A DNA stretch of 41,260 nucleotides from NCBI GenBank assembly GCA_947367565.1, contig CANBEI010000006.1, forward strand, positions 1-41,260, given 5' to 3'. The notes beneath the pieces were generated by a model, which saw nothing but the letters and a program-made list of their open reading frames with translations, was not told the origin of the DNA and did not search any database. This DNA is from an uncultured Candidatus Saccharibacteria bacterium. GTDB taxonomy: Bacteria; Patescibacteriota; Saccharimonadia; Saccharimonadales; Saccharimonadaceae. Position 1 is the first letter of the stretch. Each line of letters opens with the position of its first letter. The translations under genes and the position numbers were made by a program. Of this stretch, positions 32,293-40,458 are shown in pieces.

Positions 32293-33042
32293 ATGGATTT
32301 TATAATTTTAATTATTACGATTTTACTTTTAGCCGAGACTAGCATTCTATTGTTAAAATCTCGTCAAAAGCCGCTCCTTAGTAGTCAGAAACGTAAGGTT
32401 TACGTTGACACGTCGGCCTTAATGGATCCGCGGTTGGTCGCGGTCGCGCAGACTGGATTCTTGAGCGATGAAATGATCGTCCCGCGTAGCGTGATTGCCG
32501 AACTGCAACTTCTCGCCGACGGAAAAGATCATGATAAGCGTGTGCGCGCCCGCGCTGGGCTTGATGCTATCCGCGAGCTGGAGCGGGTCGTCTATTTTAA
32601 CCTAACGATTTTGGACGACCCGCTCGACCACACCCCGGTCGACAACCGTCTCCTTGAACTAGCAAAAGCCGGGCGTGGCGCGATTTTGACCAACGACTTC
32701 AATCTTCAAAAAGTTGCCGCCACTGGCCATATCGACGTACTCAATCTCAACGCTCTTGCGCTTGTCTTGCGTAATGAATATTTGCCCGGTGAACGCGCTA
32801 CGGTCAAACTCGTTTCGACTGGTAGCGGTCCGAATCAGGGCGTCGGCTATCTAAAAGATGGTACTATGGTGGTCGTCGACAAGGCTAAGAGCCATATCGG
32901 TAAGGAAGTCGAAGTCGAGTTTGAGCGCCTGAACCAAACTGCCGCTGGCACAATGATGTTCGCCAAACTCACTCCAAACGCCAAGCCCTCCAAGACTCCC
33001 CGCCAGACTAAGACCAAAACTCGCAAAACTAGCCAAAAATAA
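32293..33042 (+). CDS. Membrane-anchored PIN-TRAM protein (YacL-like)
   Basis: A 249-aa protein: one N-terminal transmembrane helix (about 3-20), a PIN nuclease domain (about 35-150) with acidic residues in VYVDTSALMDPR, VIAELQLLAD and AILTNDFNLQ, a TRAM RNA-binding domain (about 165-225) and a Lys/Thr-rich basic tail. The start at 32293 has AAGGAAAAC; an upstream in-frame ATG (32239) lies inside the leader. Such proteins are found near tRNA or rRNA processing genes in other bacteria, but the target is unknown. Ends before a shared palindromic terminator. Confidence 0.88.
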   Translation: MDFIILIITILLLAETSILLLKSRQKPLLSSQKRKVYVDTSALMDPRLVAVAQTGFLSDEMIVPRSVIAELQLLADGKDHDKRVRARAGLDAIRELERVVYFNLTILDDPLDHTPVDNRLLELAKAGRGAILTNDFNLQKVAATGHIDVLNLNALALVLRNEYLPGERATVKLVSTGSGPNQGVGYLKDGTMVVVDKAKSHIGKEVEVEFERLNQTAAGTMMFAKLTPNAKPSKTPRQTKTKTRKTSQK

Positions 33043-33066
33043 TCATAAGTTTAAACCCACAAACAA

Positions 33067-33094
33067 CTATAGGAGCTCAACTGAGCTCCTATAG
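33067..33094. terminator. Bidirectional terminator between PIN-TRAM and penicillin-binding protein
   Basis: Perfect 12-bp arms CTATAGGAGCTC / GAGCTCCTATAG with a 4-nt loop between convergent genes. Confidence 0.8.
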
Positions 33095-33117
33095 CCATCT
33101 TATAGACTATTTTCTAC

Positions 33118-35832
33118 CTAGTCGTCCTCCCCGCCGCCCAGTTCATACGTCTTGCGCGTCGTGTTCCCCTTGGTATCAGTCACTTCTACGACTACCAATT
33201 TCTCGCCACCAGTCAACGCTTGATGTATCGTTCCAACCGTTGCACTACCACTATCGACTACTTCACCGTCAACCGTAATCTTATAACTCTTCAGATCATA
33301 CGTCCCCTTCGCGAGCGTAATGTTCAGGTACGACGCATCTCCCGACGCCACCTTACTAATGCTCACTGACGGATGCACGTCTGCCGTCGTATTCTCACAA
33401 GGGTCAAACTCATCATAATTATACCCATCCGGCACATTCAGAATCTCCACGCCTGACACCGGGTCTTTTGATCTTGTCACTTCCACCGAAATCCGCTTGC
33501 TTTCGGGGGTACAATCCGCGGCACGCAGACCATTTTCTTTGTTAAAGGCTACACTTTCAGATTGCACCCCAGATTTTTTTGAGTTATACCAACTCGGCCA
33601 GATGTCAGTTACACCATTAATCGTCAGCGTCTGGATACCCGCCGGCTTCACGGGCTGGTCACCCGATTTCCATTTGCCTTCGCTCGCATACAGTTCTTTA
33701 TGTACTGGCTCCATATAATCTGCTATCACTCGCCGCACGACGTTATTCAAGCTACTAGACAACCCCGACCCATCATGTCGACCATTCCAGATCACTGTTG
33801 CAATCGCCGTCGAGAAGCTCGCCATCCAGTTATCCTTCGCCACCGCGCTATTTGTTGTCGTCGTCGTACCAGTTTTGCTGCCCGTCCAGACCCCCGGAAT
33901 ATTAAATCCGAACATGCTTGAAGTGTCACCAAACATAATTCTGCGCGCACTGTGGTCACCCATGATATCAGCAATCTCATATGCTACCTGCTCGTCGACA
34001 ACTCGTTCGCCGTCCTCATCCTCCCATTTTTCGAGGGTCTTACCACTTGAGTCTTTAACCTCTAGCACATACGCCAATTCGCGATATACGCCACCGCGCG
34101 CAATCGAAGCATACGCATTTGCATGTTCAATCGGCTTCACCATACAACCGCTACCGATTGCCATCGACAAACCAGCCGTTGTATTTCCAGCGCAGTAGCT
34201 CTTATCACCTAATCCATGTAGGATTTCTAGCGCGTTATCAATCCCTGCGAGCGCCAATGCTTTCACCGCGCCAATATTCAGTGAGTTACCTAGCGACTGT
34301 CTTGCGGTCAAATTCCCGTAAAATCTACCACTAAAGTTCCTCAACGCACAGTCTCCGCCCGTATAACCTGCACAATATATACTATCAATATTCTCATCTT
34401 TCAGAATCGACCCTGGCCCATACACCTGGTCGCCTGTCAGCGAGAACAGTGGTGTATAATCCAGTAGCGGCTTAATCGACGAGCCTGGCTCAAGGTCTGA
34501 TACTGCCGCATTCACCTCTCCATACACCGGCGTGTTCCAGTCAATTGATCCTACCATTGCCAATACTTGCCCAGTTTCTACGTCCACCGATGCCAGGGCA
34601 ATATTATCGCTATTATTTAGGTAAGTCAACTGTGCGCCATTCGCCACAGCTCGTTCTGCCATCTCTTGCGCGCGGTAGTCCAGTGACGTTGTGATCGTAT
34701 AACCTCCAGTTCGCATGAACTGAATCCCATATTTCTCCTCTAGTTGATCCCGCACCTCAAGCACAAAATGTGGCGCCTTAATGTTGTCATACTGATTCGA
34801 CTCTGGCTGAATCTGGTCTAGAATTGCCACTTCCTTCGCCGCTTTCGCTTCGTCACTGTTAATATAGCCCATCTCAACCATATCATCCAGGACTTTGTGT
34901 TGCCTCTGGATCAACGCCTCATTTCCCGCTTCGTTATACGGGTTCAAAATCGCCGGGTTGTTCGGAATCGCCGCCAGCAACGCCGACTCAGCCAAATTCA
35001 ACTCCTTCGCGCTCTTCCCGAAATACGTCTGTGCCGCACTCTCAATCCCATTCCTGCGCCCACCATACGGCGACTCATTCAGATACATCGTGATGATCTG
35101 TTCTTTGCTGTACATCTTCTCTAGCTCAATCGACAGAATCAACTCTTTTACCTTGCGCGCAATACCACCACGGTTCGCACTCGCTGCCTCATCCGAGAAA
35201 TAAATCTGTTTAATCAGCTGTTGCGTCAGAGTCGAACCACCCTGCACTCCGCGCCCAGTCAGCGTTGACAATGTCGCCCGCATCAAGGCCCCGATATCCA
35301 CACCTGGGTGATTATAGAAATTCCGATCCTCAATTGCCACCGTCGCTTGTCGCGCGTACGTCGCAATATCACCTTCCTCTACGACCAAGCGATAATCCGC
35401 GTCGCCTTTATCTTCCCAGAGTACGATTCCATTTCGGTCAAGATAAGTATTCACCGTCTCCGAGATCGTCAAATCGTTCAGCTGAATCTCTTTCAACTGA
35501 TTTTTATAATAGACAAACAAAGCTCCAACTGCGATAATCCCAATCAAACAACATGCCGCGAAAATCTTTCCAATCCTCTTCGCCCCCGCCTTCGAGAACC
35601 AATACGCCTTAATTCGCTCCCAGCGAAAATGCGCAAAAAAGCGTGCTGGCTGTTCCTTTGGCAACGGCTTCAACTTCGGACTTTCTGTCGCTTTTTTCTT
35701 GCCGCCGTTCTTAACTTTATTACTCGCCGATTTGACCAATTTTTTTGTCCGGTCGGCCACTAAACTAGAATAAACCCCCATGTTTCCTCGCTTTGAGGAC
35801 TTATCTTTCGATTTTTTCGCAGCTTTGTCCAT
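33118..35832 (-). CDS. Class A penicillin-binding protein (transglycosylase-transpeptidase)
   Basis: A 904-aa bifunctional peptidoglycan synthase. A cytoplasmic basic start (about 1-80), one transmembrane helix (about 88-110), then the glycosyltransferase domain with EDRNFYNHPGVDIGA and GGSTLTQQLIKQIYF. The transpeptidase domain has PGSSIKP (SxxK), SLGNSLN (SxN) and SKTGTTTT (KTG). The C-terminal 150 residues form extra beta domains. It polymerises and crosslinks the cell wall, the presumed target of the element's CHAP lysin. ATTATA (35840-35845) lies 7 nt upstream, so the mRNA is probably leaderless. Confidence 0.95.
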   Translation of the reverse strand: MDKAAKKSKDKSSKRGNMGVYSSLVADRTKKLVKSASNKVKNGGKKKATESPKLKPLPKEQPARFFAHFRWERIKAYWFSKAGAKRIGKIFAACCLIGIIAVGALFVYYKNQLKEIQLNDLTISETVNTYLDRNGIVLWEDKGDADYRLVVEEGDIATYARQATVAIEDRNFYNHPGVDIGALMRATLSTLTGRGVQGGSTLTQQLIKQIYFSDEAASANRGGIARKVKELILSIELEKMYSKEQIITMYLNESPYGGRRNGIESAAQTYFGKSAKELNLAESALLAAIPNNPAILNPYNEAGNEALIQRQHKVLDDMVEMGYINSDEAKAAKEVAILDQIQPESNQYDNIKAPHFVLEVRDQLEEKYGIQFMRTGGYTITTSLDYRAQEMAERAVANGAQLTYLNNSDNIALASVDVETGQVLAMVGSIDWNTPVYGEVNAAVSDLEPGSSIKPLLDYTPLFSLTGDQVYGPGSILKDENIDSIYCAGYTGGDCALRNFSGRFYGNLTARQSLGNSLNIGAVKALALAGIDNALEILHGLGDKSYCAGNTTAGLSMAIGSGCMVKPIEHANAYASIARGGVYRELAYVLEVKDSSGKTLEKWEDEDGERVVDEQVAYEIADIMGDHSARRIMFGDTSSMFGFNIPGVWTGSKTGTTTTTNSAVAKDNWMASFSTAIATVIWNGRHDGSGLSSSLNNVVRRVIADYMEPVHKELYASEGKWKSGDQPVKPAGIQTLTINGVTDIWPSWYNSKKSGVQSESVAFNKENGLRAADCTPESKRISVEVTRSKDPVSGVEILNVPDGYNYDEFDPCENTTADVHPSVSISKVASGDASYLNITLAKGTYDLKSYKITVDGEVVDSGSATVGTIHQALTGGEKLVVVEVTDTKGNTTRKTYELGGGEDD

Positions 35833-35915
35833 ACTTTCAATTATAGCACAAATAGCATAAAAACTACTTTTCTGCGCCCAAAGTTCCCAAAAATCACTTT
35901 CCTGTCATAATTGAA

Positions 35916-35943
35916 GAGCGCCCGCTATAAAAGCCGGACGCTC
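35916..35943. terminator. Hairpin after the DUF218-like gene
   Basis: GAGCG-CCCGC and GCCGG-ACGCTC arms around TATAAAA, between the DUF218-like gene and the penicillin-binding protein gene. A T-rich stretch follows on the plus side. Confidence 0.5.
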
Positions 35944-35961
35944 ATATTATTGTTTTGGATA

Positions 35962-36465
35962 TCAAAGTTGCCCACTCAGTTTGAGTGGAATATAACCCAC
36001 GATTTCCCGGAAATACCAGAGGTATTTCTTACGGCACCACCATTGTGCTGCCGTTGGATAGAGATTAGTCGGTAAATTCTTACTTGGCCTTACCTTTAGG
36101 TTAAAAAGCTCAGCCTGCTTCATTACGCGCGGCAGATGTAACTTATGCGCCACTATTTCTACCTCTGTTTCTGCGTAGCTATCGCCTCTTTCCGCAATCA
36201 TTTCACTCGCCCTTTTTAGGACATGATATGAACCACCCTCTTCCAGGCCATTCGTGTTTGACTGTCCGACGTTAATCCTTAATAACTTTCCTTTCGGGAA
36301 CAAGTCGCCTTTCATCAGATGCTCATAAGTGCAAGATTGCGCCAAAACCACAGCGTCATCATCTTTCCAGTAATTTCTCTGCGCGCATTGCGCCAAATCT
36401 GTAATACTGGAAATCTCCTCCGGGTCATTAGGATATCCAAAATCCAAAACTATTGCATACTTCAA
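35962..36465 (-). CDS. DUF218/YdcF-like protein
   Basis: A 167-aa protein. The order resembles YdcF/DUF218 enzymes: an N-terminal AIVLDFGYP strand, a central polar segment, ETEVEIVAHKLHLPRVMKQ (like the TSxYHMPRA motif) and a C-terminal aromatic helix (WWCRKKYLWYFREIVGYIP). Members act near cell-envelope sugars. I place the start at the TTG at 36465, since AAGAGG is 8 nt upstream; a GTG at 36474 would overlap the ribosome site. Promoter at 36509-36537. Confidence 0.65.
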   Translation of the reverse strand: MKYAIVLDFGYPNDPEEISSITDLAQCAQRNYWKDDDAVVLAQSCTYEHLMKGDLFPKGKLLRINVGQSNTNGLEEGGSYHVLKRASEMIAERGDSYAETEVEIVAHKLHLPRVMKQAELFNLKVRPSKNLPTNLYPTAAQWWCRKKYLWYFREIVGYIPLKLSGQL

Positions 36466-36508
36466 AGAACTCACCTCTTTCTCGAGACCCCCAACATGTG
36501 ACTATTCT

Positions 36509-36537
36509 ATTATACATCACTAGCTCAAAATTGTCAA
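36509..36537 (-). promoter_or_regulatory. Consensus promoter of the DUF218-like gene
   Basis: Minus-strand TTGACA (36532-36537), a 17-nt spacer and TATAAT (36509-36514). Confidence 0.85.
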
Positions 36538-36554
36538 CTATGCACCTCCATCCA

Positions 36555-36583
36555 TTGACAAAAATCAAAATCTGTGCTACAAT
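36555..36583 (+). promoter_or_regulatory. Promoter pointing into the tyrS 3' end (antisense)
   Basis: TTGACA (36555-36560), a 17-nt spacer ending TGTGC, and TACAAT (36578-36583). Divergent from the preceding promoter. The only plus-strand target is the 50-codon ORF at 36590. Confidence 0.7.
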
Positions 36584-36589
36584 AGAAGT

Positions 36590-36742
36590 ATGGGCGGTCT
36601 ACATTACGACCGCAAACTTATTTTTACCCCGTTTCAGCAACGCTACCTGGTCAACGACCGTATCTTCCGTCACTTTTACTCCGTTTACGCTAATCGCCCC
36701 CGCGCTCGCCAACTTCCGCGCCTCTCCCTTACTGGCGCATAG
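36590..36742 (+). CDS. Possible 50-aa leaderless ORF antisense to tyrS
   Basis: An ATG 6 nt behind the TACAAT box, exactly the spacing of the host genes here, opens 50 codons (MGGLHYDRKLIF... ending SLTGA). The product is basic and aromatic, with no family recognised. It lies entirely opposite the tyrS S4 domain except for the first 9 nt. A GCGGTC/GACCGC hairpin followed by ATTTTT inside it might instead end a tiny RNA. Coding status unproven. Confidence 0.3.
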   Translation: MGGLHYDRKLIFTPFQQRYLVNDRIFRHFYSVYANRPRARQLPRLSLTGA

Positions 36743-37810
36743 CCCGGTCTCCACTAGCAAATCAAACAATTTTTGTCCCATCTGCCCCTGTGCTAGATAC
36801 TGTCCCATCTCCGCAATCTCGTCTTCCGCCAGCTCATTTAATCCACCTGTGAACAACCTCTCGCTGAGCGCAATTACCGCTTCCGCTGCCGCATGACCAT
36901 GCACGACTTCCGTTACGCCCTTCGCCAGCGCTTTCTGCGCCATTCTCTTTTCCGGCGCCAAAGCCTGCTCCCGCATAATCTCCTCGACCTCTTCTCGAGA
37001 AAGCAACGTATAAATCTTCATCAAATACTCTACCGAACTATCCGGCTGATTCATCCAAAACTGATAGAAGTCGAACACCGATGTCTTTTTGCTATCCAGC
37101 CACACTGCATTACCTTCCGATTTTCCGAACTTCCTCCCCGTCGCCAGGTCAATTATCAGTGGCGTACTCCAAGCATCCGCTGTCGCCCCCTCTAGTCGCT
37201 TGATTAGATGAATTCCGCTTGAGCAGTTTCCGAATTGGTCCGCCCCGCAGAGCTGCAAATCAATCCCATATGTCCGGTACAAATGCAAGAAGTCATACCC
37301 CTGGATCAGCGTATATGAGAACTCTGCATACGAAATCCCACTTCCACCTTCACCAATCCGATTCTGGACGAACTGCCGGTCGAGGAGTTGCGTCATCGAA
37401 AACACCTTCCCAACTTCGCGCAGGAACGTCAAGTAATTCATCTCCTTAAACCAGTCGTAATTATCGACCATTACCAGATTATCGCTCTTGACTACATTCT
37501 TCATCTGCGCCGCGATGCAGGCCTTATTGTGCTCGACTTCTTCTAGCGACTTCAGATCCCGCTCCCCGTTATCCTTCGGGTCACCAATCTGTCCTGTCGC
37601 TCCTCCGACCAATAGATACGGCTCATACCCGTGCCGCACAAAACACGCGCACATCATCGCTGCCGCCAAGTTCCCAATCGTCAGGGAATCAGCCGACGGA
37701 TCCGCCCCCCAATAAAACTTCTTTGACGCCCTCGTATCAAGTTCTGCTGGGTCTTTGATTGTAGTTTCGGCCGCAAATCCGCGCCAAATAAGTTCTTCTG
37801 ATAATTTCAT
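36599..37810 (-). CDS. tyrS: Tyrosyl-tRNA synthetase
   Basis: A 403-aa class I synthetase from the ATG at 37810. The HIGH-like motif is in DPSADSLTIGNLA, the binding region in GGATGQIGDP, YDFLHLYRTYGIDLQLCGADQFGN is typical, and KFGKS replaces KMSKS. An S4 RNA-binding domain ends the protein (ASAGAISVNGVKV). ATTATA (37818-37823, TATAAT on the coding strand) lies 7 nt upstream. It charges tRNA-Tyr. Confidence 0.96.
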   Translation of the reverse strand: MKLSEELIWRGFAAETTIKDPAELDTRASKKFYWGADPSADSLTIGNLAAAMMCACFVRHGYEPYLLVGGATGQIGDPKDNGERDLKSLEEVEHNKACIAAQMKNVVKSDNLVMVDNYDWFKEMNYLTFLREVGKVFSMTQLLDRQFVQNRIGEGGSGISYAEFSYTLIQGYDFLHLYRTYGIDLQLCGADQFGNCSSGIHLIKRLEGATADAWSTPLIIDLATGRKFGKSEGNAVWLDSKKTSVFDFYQFWMNQPDSSVEYLMKIYTLLSREEVEEIMREQALAPEKRMAQKALAKGVTEVVHGHAAAEAVIALSERLFTGGLNELAEDEIAEMGQYLAQGQMGQKLFDLLVETGLCASKGEARKLASAGAISVNGVKVTEDTVVDQVALLKRGKNKFAVVM

Positions 37811-37826
37811 ACCTATAATTATAGCA

Positions 37827-37855
37827 TAAAAACGGCCGCTCATGACAAGCAGCCG
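37827..37855 (-). terminator. Terminator between the hydrolase-like gene and tyrS
   Basis: Minus-strand CGGCTGCT - 7 nt - AGCGGCCG (one G-U pair) followed by TTTTTAT. Confidence 0.8.
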
Positions 37856-37862
37856 GCTGGTT

Positions 37863-38645
37863 TTATTCTTCTGGAAGTTCCAGCAACTTCTCTACTCCAC
37901 GCAGATACTCGAACGCCATCCCCACGGTATCGCCGTGATGCGTCGGTACTCTTGTGATTTTCTGGTCCACAAACACCTGTTCCAGATAATCATTGTCCAG
38001 CAGTTCATCCGCCGTACTCAAGATTACTCCCTGCGTATGAGGAGCATAGATTATTGGAGGCTCATCAAAAGCAATCGTTATATACTGGTCCGCCAGCAAT
38101 ATTAGCGAATATTTGCCGCCAGTCGCCGGAATGAACGGTATGACGCTCAGCCAGCCTATCATATGGCATAATGCCCAGAAAATCGGCGCCGCTACGGTTA
38201 GCAATATCCTCAGCTCTTTGCGCACGGCTCTCCGACATGGGCACGGATTAATCGTGTAGATCTGCAGCTGCGTCAGAGCTGGCGACTCATCAAGATATCT
38301 CGCCACGTGGTCTCCGACCGAAATCGCATACATTGTCACCCGGTTGCCCGGCCAAACTGCCTTCGCGATTGCTTTCGCCGTCTCTCGTGCGCTCCAGCCG
38401 ATCATCTTGAACTCCAAAAACGCATACTGCTTACGCTTCAGCTTCGAATACAAAAACTCAAAGGCTTTGCGCGGCTGCGCCAGATTTCCCGCCGACAAGA
38501 ATATCACTTCACCCTCATCCTCCGTGCGGAATTTCTGCCGCGGGAATACAATCTCCGCACTCAGCTTCCCAGTTAATCGCCAATAAACCCGCATCACCAT
38601 AAAACTCAATGCGTTAATCATTAAAGCAGCAATAAAAATTCTCAT
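37863..38645 (-). CDS. Membrane-anchored protein, possible alpha/beta hydrolase
   Basis: A 260-aa protein with an N-terminal hydrophobic helix (about 1-20) and a second hydrophobic stretch (about 145-170). VIFLSAGN, a central MYAISVGDHVARYLDE (a weak nucleophile-elbow lookalike) and a late THHGD segment suggest an alpha/beta-hydrolase fold, but the GxSxG motif is not clean. It starts 5 nt behind the phosphatidyltransferase-like gene and ends at a terminator, so the two form an operon, perhaps in lipid or envelope metabolism. Confidence 0.6.
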   Translation of the reverse strand: MRIFIAALMINALSFMVMRVYWRLTGKLSAEIVFPRQKFRTEDEGEVIFLSAGNLAQPRKAFEFLYSKLKRKQYAFLEFKMIGWSARETAKAIAKAVWPGNRVTMYAISVGDHVARYLDESPALTQLQIYTINPCPCRRAVRKELRILLTVAAPIFWALCHMIGWLSVIPFIPATGGKYSLILLADQYITIAFDEPPIIYAPHTQGVILSTADELLDNDYLEQVFVDQKITRVPTHHGDTVGMAFEYLRGVEKLLELPEE

Positions 38646-38650
38646 CCATT

Positions 38651-39202
38651 TTACCCCCTTCTACGGATTGTCCGATTCTTCACTCTCGTTTTGAACCAGA
38701 TTGCATAAAAACTAACAATAGTTACAATAAAGCCGATTGGCCAGCATGGACCGCCATCATGACGCCAGACCAGAACCACTGTTATTACCATCATGACAAA
38801 CCAGTAATACGTCAGTCCAGTCATTAATACAGTGTACAATTTGCCAGTTGTTCGCCCGCCAACTACGCTCCAAAGTAGCATCACGATTGCCATTCCGATA
38901 AAACAAACTAAGCCCCTGGGCTTATCATCCATAACATGGATGATCCCTCCTCCTACAAGGAAGAAATCCGCAATCGGATCCATTGTGATCGGCAAACGAT
39001 TGAACCAGTGCTGGTATGGTCGCTCTTTCGCAAATTTCCGATAACACCAACCATCCAGGGCGTCACTAATGAACGCCAACGCGAACAACACTGCAAACGC
39101 TACGCTCACCCGAGAAATCAGAGCCAATACTACGCTTACAATAACCCGAAACCAGCAGAGAATATTTGCTGATTCGTATAATAACTTCGATTGCCCTTTC
39201 AA
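38651..39202 (-). CDS. CDP-alcohol phosphatidyltransferase-like membrane protein
   Basis: A 183-aa membrane protein with about six helices. SDALDGWCYRKFAKE...PITMDPIAD matches the CDP-alcohol phosphotransferase motif (D-x2-D-G-x2-A-R ... G-x3-D-x3-D), but AR is YR and the later Gly is Pro. The four aspartates are kept, so it may make a phospholipid head group with altered specificity. AAAGGAGG lies 8 nt before a TTG at 39202, which I take as the start; the GTG at 39211 overlaps the ribosome site. Confidence 0.75.
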   Translation of the reverse strand: MKGQSKLLYESANILCWFRVIVSVVLALISRVSVAFAVLFALAFISDALDGWCYRKFAKERPYQHWFNRLPITMDPIADFFLVGGGIIHVMDDKPRGLVCFIGMAIVMLLWSVVGGRTTGKLYTVLMTGLTYYWFVMMVITVVLVWRHDGGPCWPIGFIVTIVSFYAIWFKTRVKNRTIRRRG

Positions 39203-39257
39203 GACAATCACCTCCTTTTAATATGTACTAGGGGAATCCCCCAGCCCTCTACCTTCC

Positions 39258-39286
39258 ATTATAGCACACTTTATCAAAAATGTCAA
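39258..39286 (-). promoter_or_regulatory. Consensus promoter of the phosphatidyltransferase-like operon
   Basis: Minus-strand TTGACA (39281-39286), a 17-nt spacer ending TGTGC, and TATAAT (39258-39263). Nearly identical in layout to the promoter at 32168-32196. A GGGG-GATT-CCCC hairpin lies in the leader. Confidence 0.9.
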
Positions 39287-39440
39287 CTATAACCCTGGAA
39301 AAACCATACAAAAACATATTTTTGCAACTTATCAACGGTAGGGGTTTACTTTTATTTTTTGTTCTGCTAGCATGAACGCATGGGCAAGACGAACTAAGGT
39401 CGATAAAACTTTAGTAAATTAAAATGTGGAAAGGGTAAGT

Positions 39441-39530
39441 ATGAGTAGAGTCAAACTGACTTTCGAGCTCCAATCTGGAGTCTCCGAAATAAAAGTTGTT
39501 CTCAGCCGCAAGACTAAGAACAACAAATAA
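39441..39530 (+). CDS. Possible 29-aa small protein
   Basis: ATG with GGAAAGGG upstream and a likely promoter TTTACT-17-TAGCAT near 39350-39378. The product MSRVKLTFELQSGVSEIKVV is followed by a basic end (LSRKTKNNK). The last codons form a perfect GTTGTTCT/AGAACAAC hairpin. No family recognised; may be coding or a small RNA. Confidence 0.4.
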   Translation: MSRVKLTFELQSGVSEIKVVLSRKTKNNK

Positions 39531-39603
39531 AAACTTATAGTCCCATTTTAACAATACACAAAACATTCGTCAAGCCCATACCAAATTAATTTCGGAGGAA
39601 AAT

Positions 39604-40404
39604 ATGTATCAAACCCCAACCAATCACAAGCGAATTTTAGCATTTGACATCGACCAAACGCTCAATATCGCGAAAACCCCAATTCCGCCCGAAATTGCCG
39701 AAGTTCTGAAAAAATGTCTTAATTATTTTGAAATTTGCCCAATCTCTGGTCAAAAATTTGAGCAATTTCTCATCCAGATTGTCGATGAGCTGAAAAAATT
39801 CGACGTCACCGAAGAGCAATTAACTCATCTCCACCTTTTTGTCGCTCAAGGTACACAGTATTATCGTTACAACCTTGAGCAGCATGATTGGGAACAAGTC
39901 TATAATTATCCGCTCAAGGAGGAAGACGTTGTAAAAATTACAACAACTCTCCAAGCTGCCGCCGAGAAATTGGGCTACTGGGAAGCCGACAAGCTCAAGC
40001 CTGGCGATGAAATCATCGAAAATCGCCTCTCGCAGGTCACTTTCTCCGCCCTTGGTCAAACCGCCGGCACCGAAGAAAAATACTCTTGGGACCCAGATTG
40101 CAAAAAACGCGAACAGATTGTCGCTGAATGTCAAAAAGCCTTACCTGATTTCCTCTACGAAATTGGTGGCACAACTTCTATCAATGTCGCTGCGCCCGGT
40201 ATGAACAAGGAATTTGGTATGACGCACTTGCTTGAAGAGTTAAAAGCTGAGAAGTCCGACGTTCTCTACTTTGGTGATATGACCCAACCCGGAGGGAACG
40301 ATTATCCAGTCGTTCAGATGGGTATCGACACTATTACTGTCCGCTCACACGAAGACACCCTCTACGCTTTGCGTGGAATTCTCGGCCTTGTTTCTACGCA
40401 CTAA
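39604..40404 (+). CDS. HAD phosphatase resembling eukaryotic-type phosphomannomutase
   Basis: A 266-aa HAD-superfamily protein. The catalytic motif is FDIDQTLN (usual DxDGT has Gly, here Gln). ENRLSQVTFSALGQ, GGTTSINVAAPGMNKEFG and VLYFGDMTQPGGNDYPV follow, which match the PMM (eukaryote-type) family, where GDxTxPGGND is diagnostic. It would interconvert mannose 6- and 1-phosphate or act as a sugar phosphatase. GGAGGAAAAT precedes the ATG. It stands alone between the small ORF and tpiA. Confidence 0.82.
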   Translation: MYQTPTNHKRILAFDIDQTLNIAKTPIPPEIAEVLKKCLNYFEICPISGQKFEQFLIQIVDELKKFDVTEEQLTHLHLFVAQGTQYYRYNLEQHDWEQVYNYPLKEEDVVKITTTLQAAAEKLGYWEADKLKPGDEIIENRLSQVTFSALGQTAGTEEKYSWDPDCKKREQIVAECQKALPDFLYEIGGTTSINVAAPGMNKEFGMTHLLEELKAEKSDVLYFGDMTQPGGNDYPVVQMGIDTITVRSHEDTLYALRGILGLVSTH

Positions 40405-40458
40405 ACATTTCGCAAAACAATGTCAACCCCAGCCAGATTCTTGTGCTATAATAAAATT

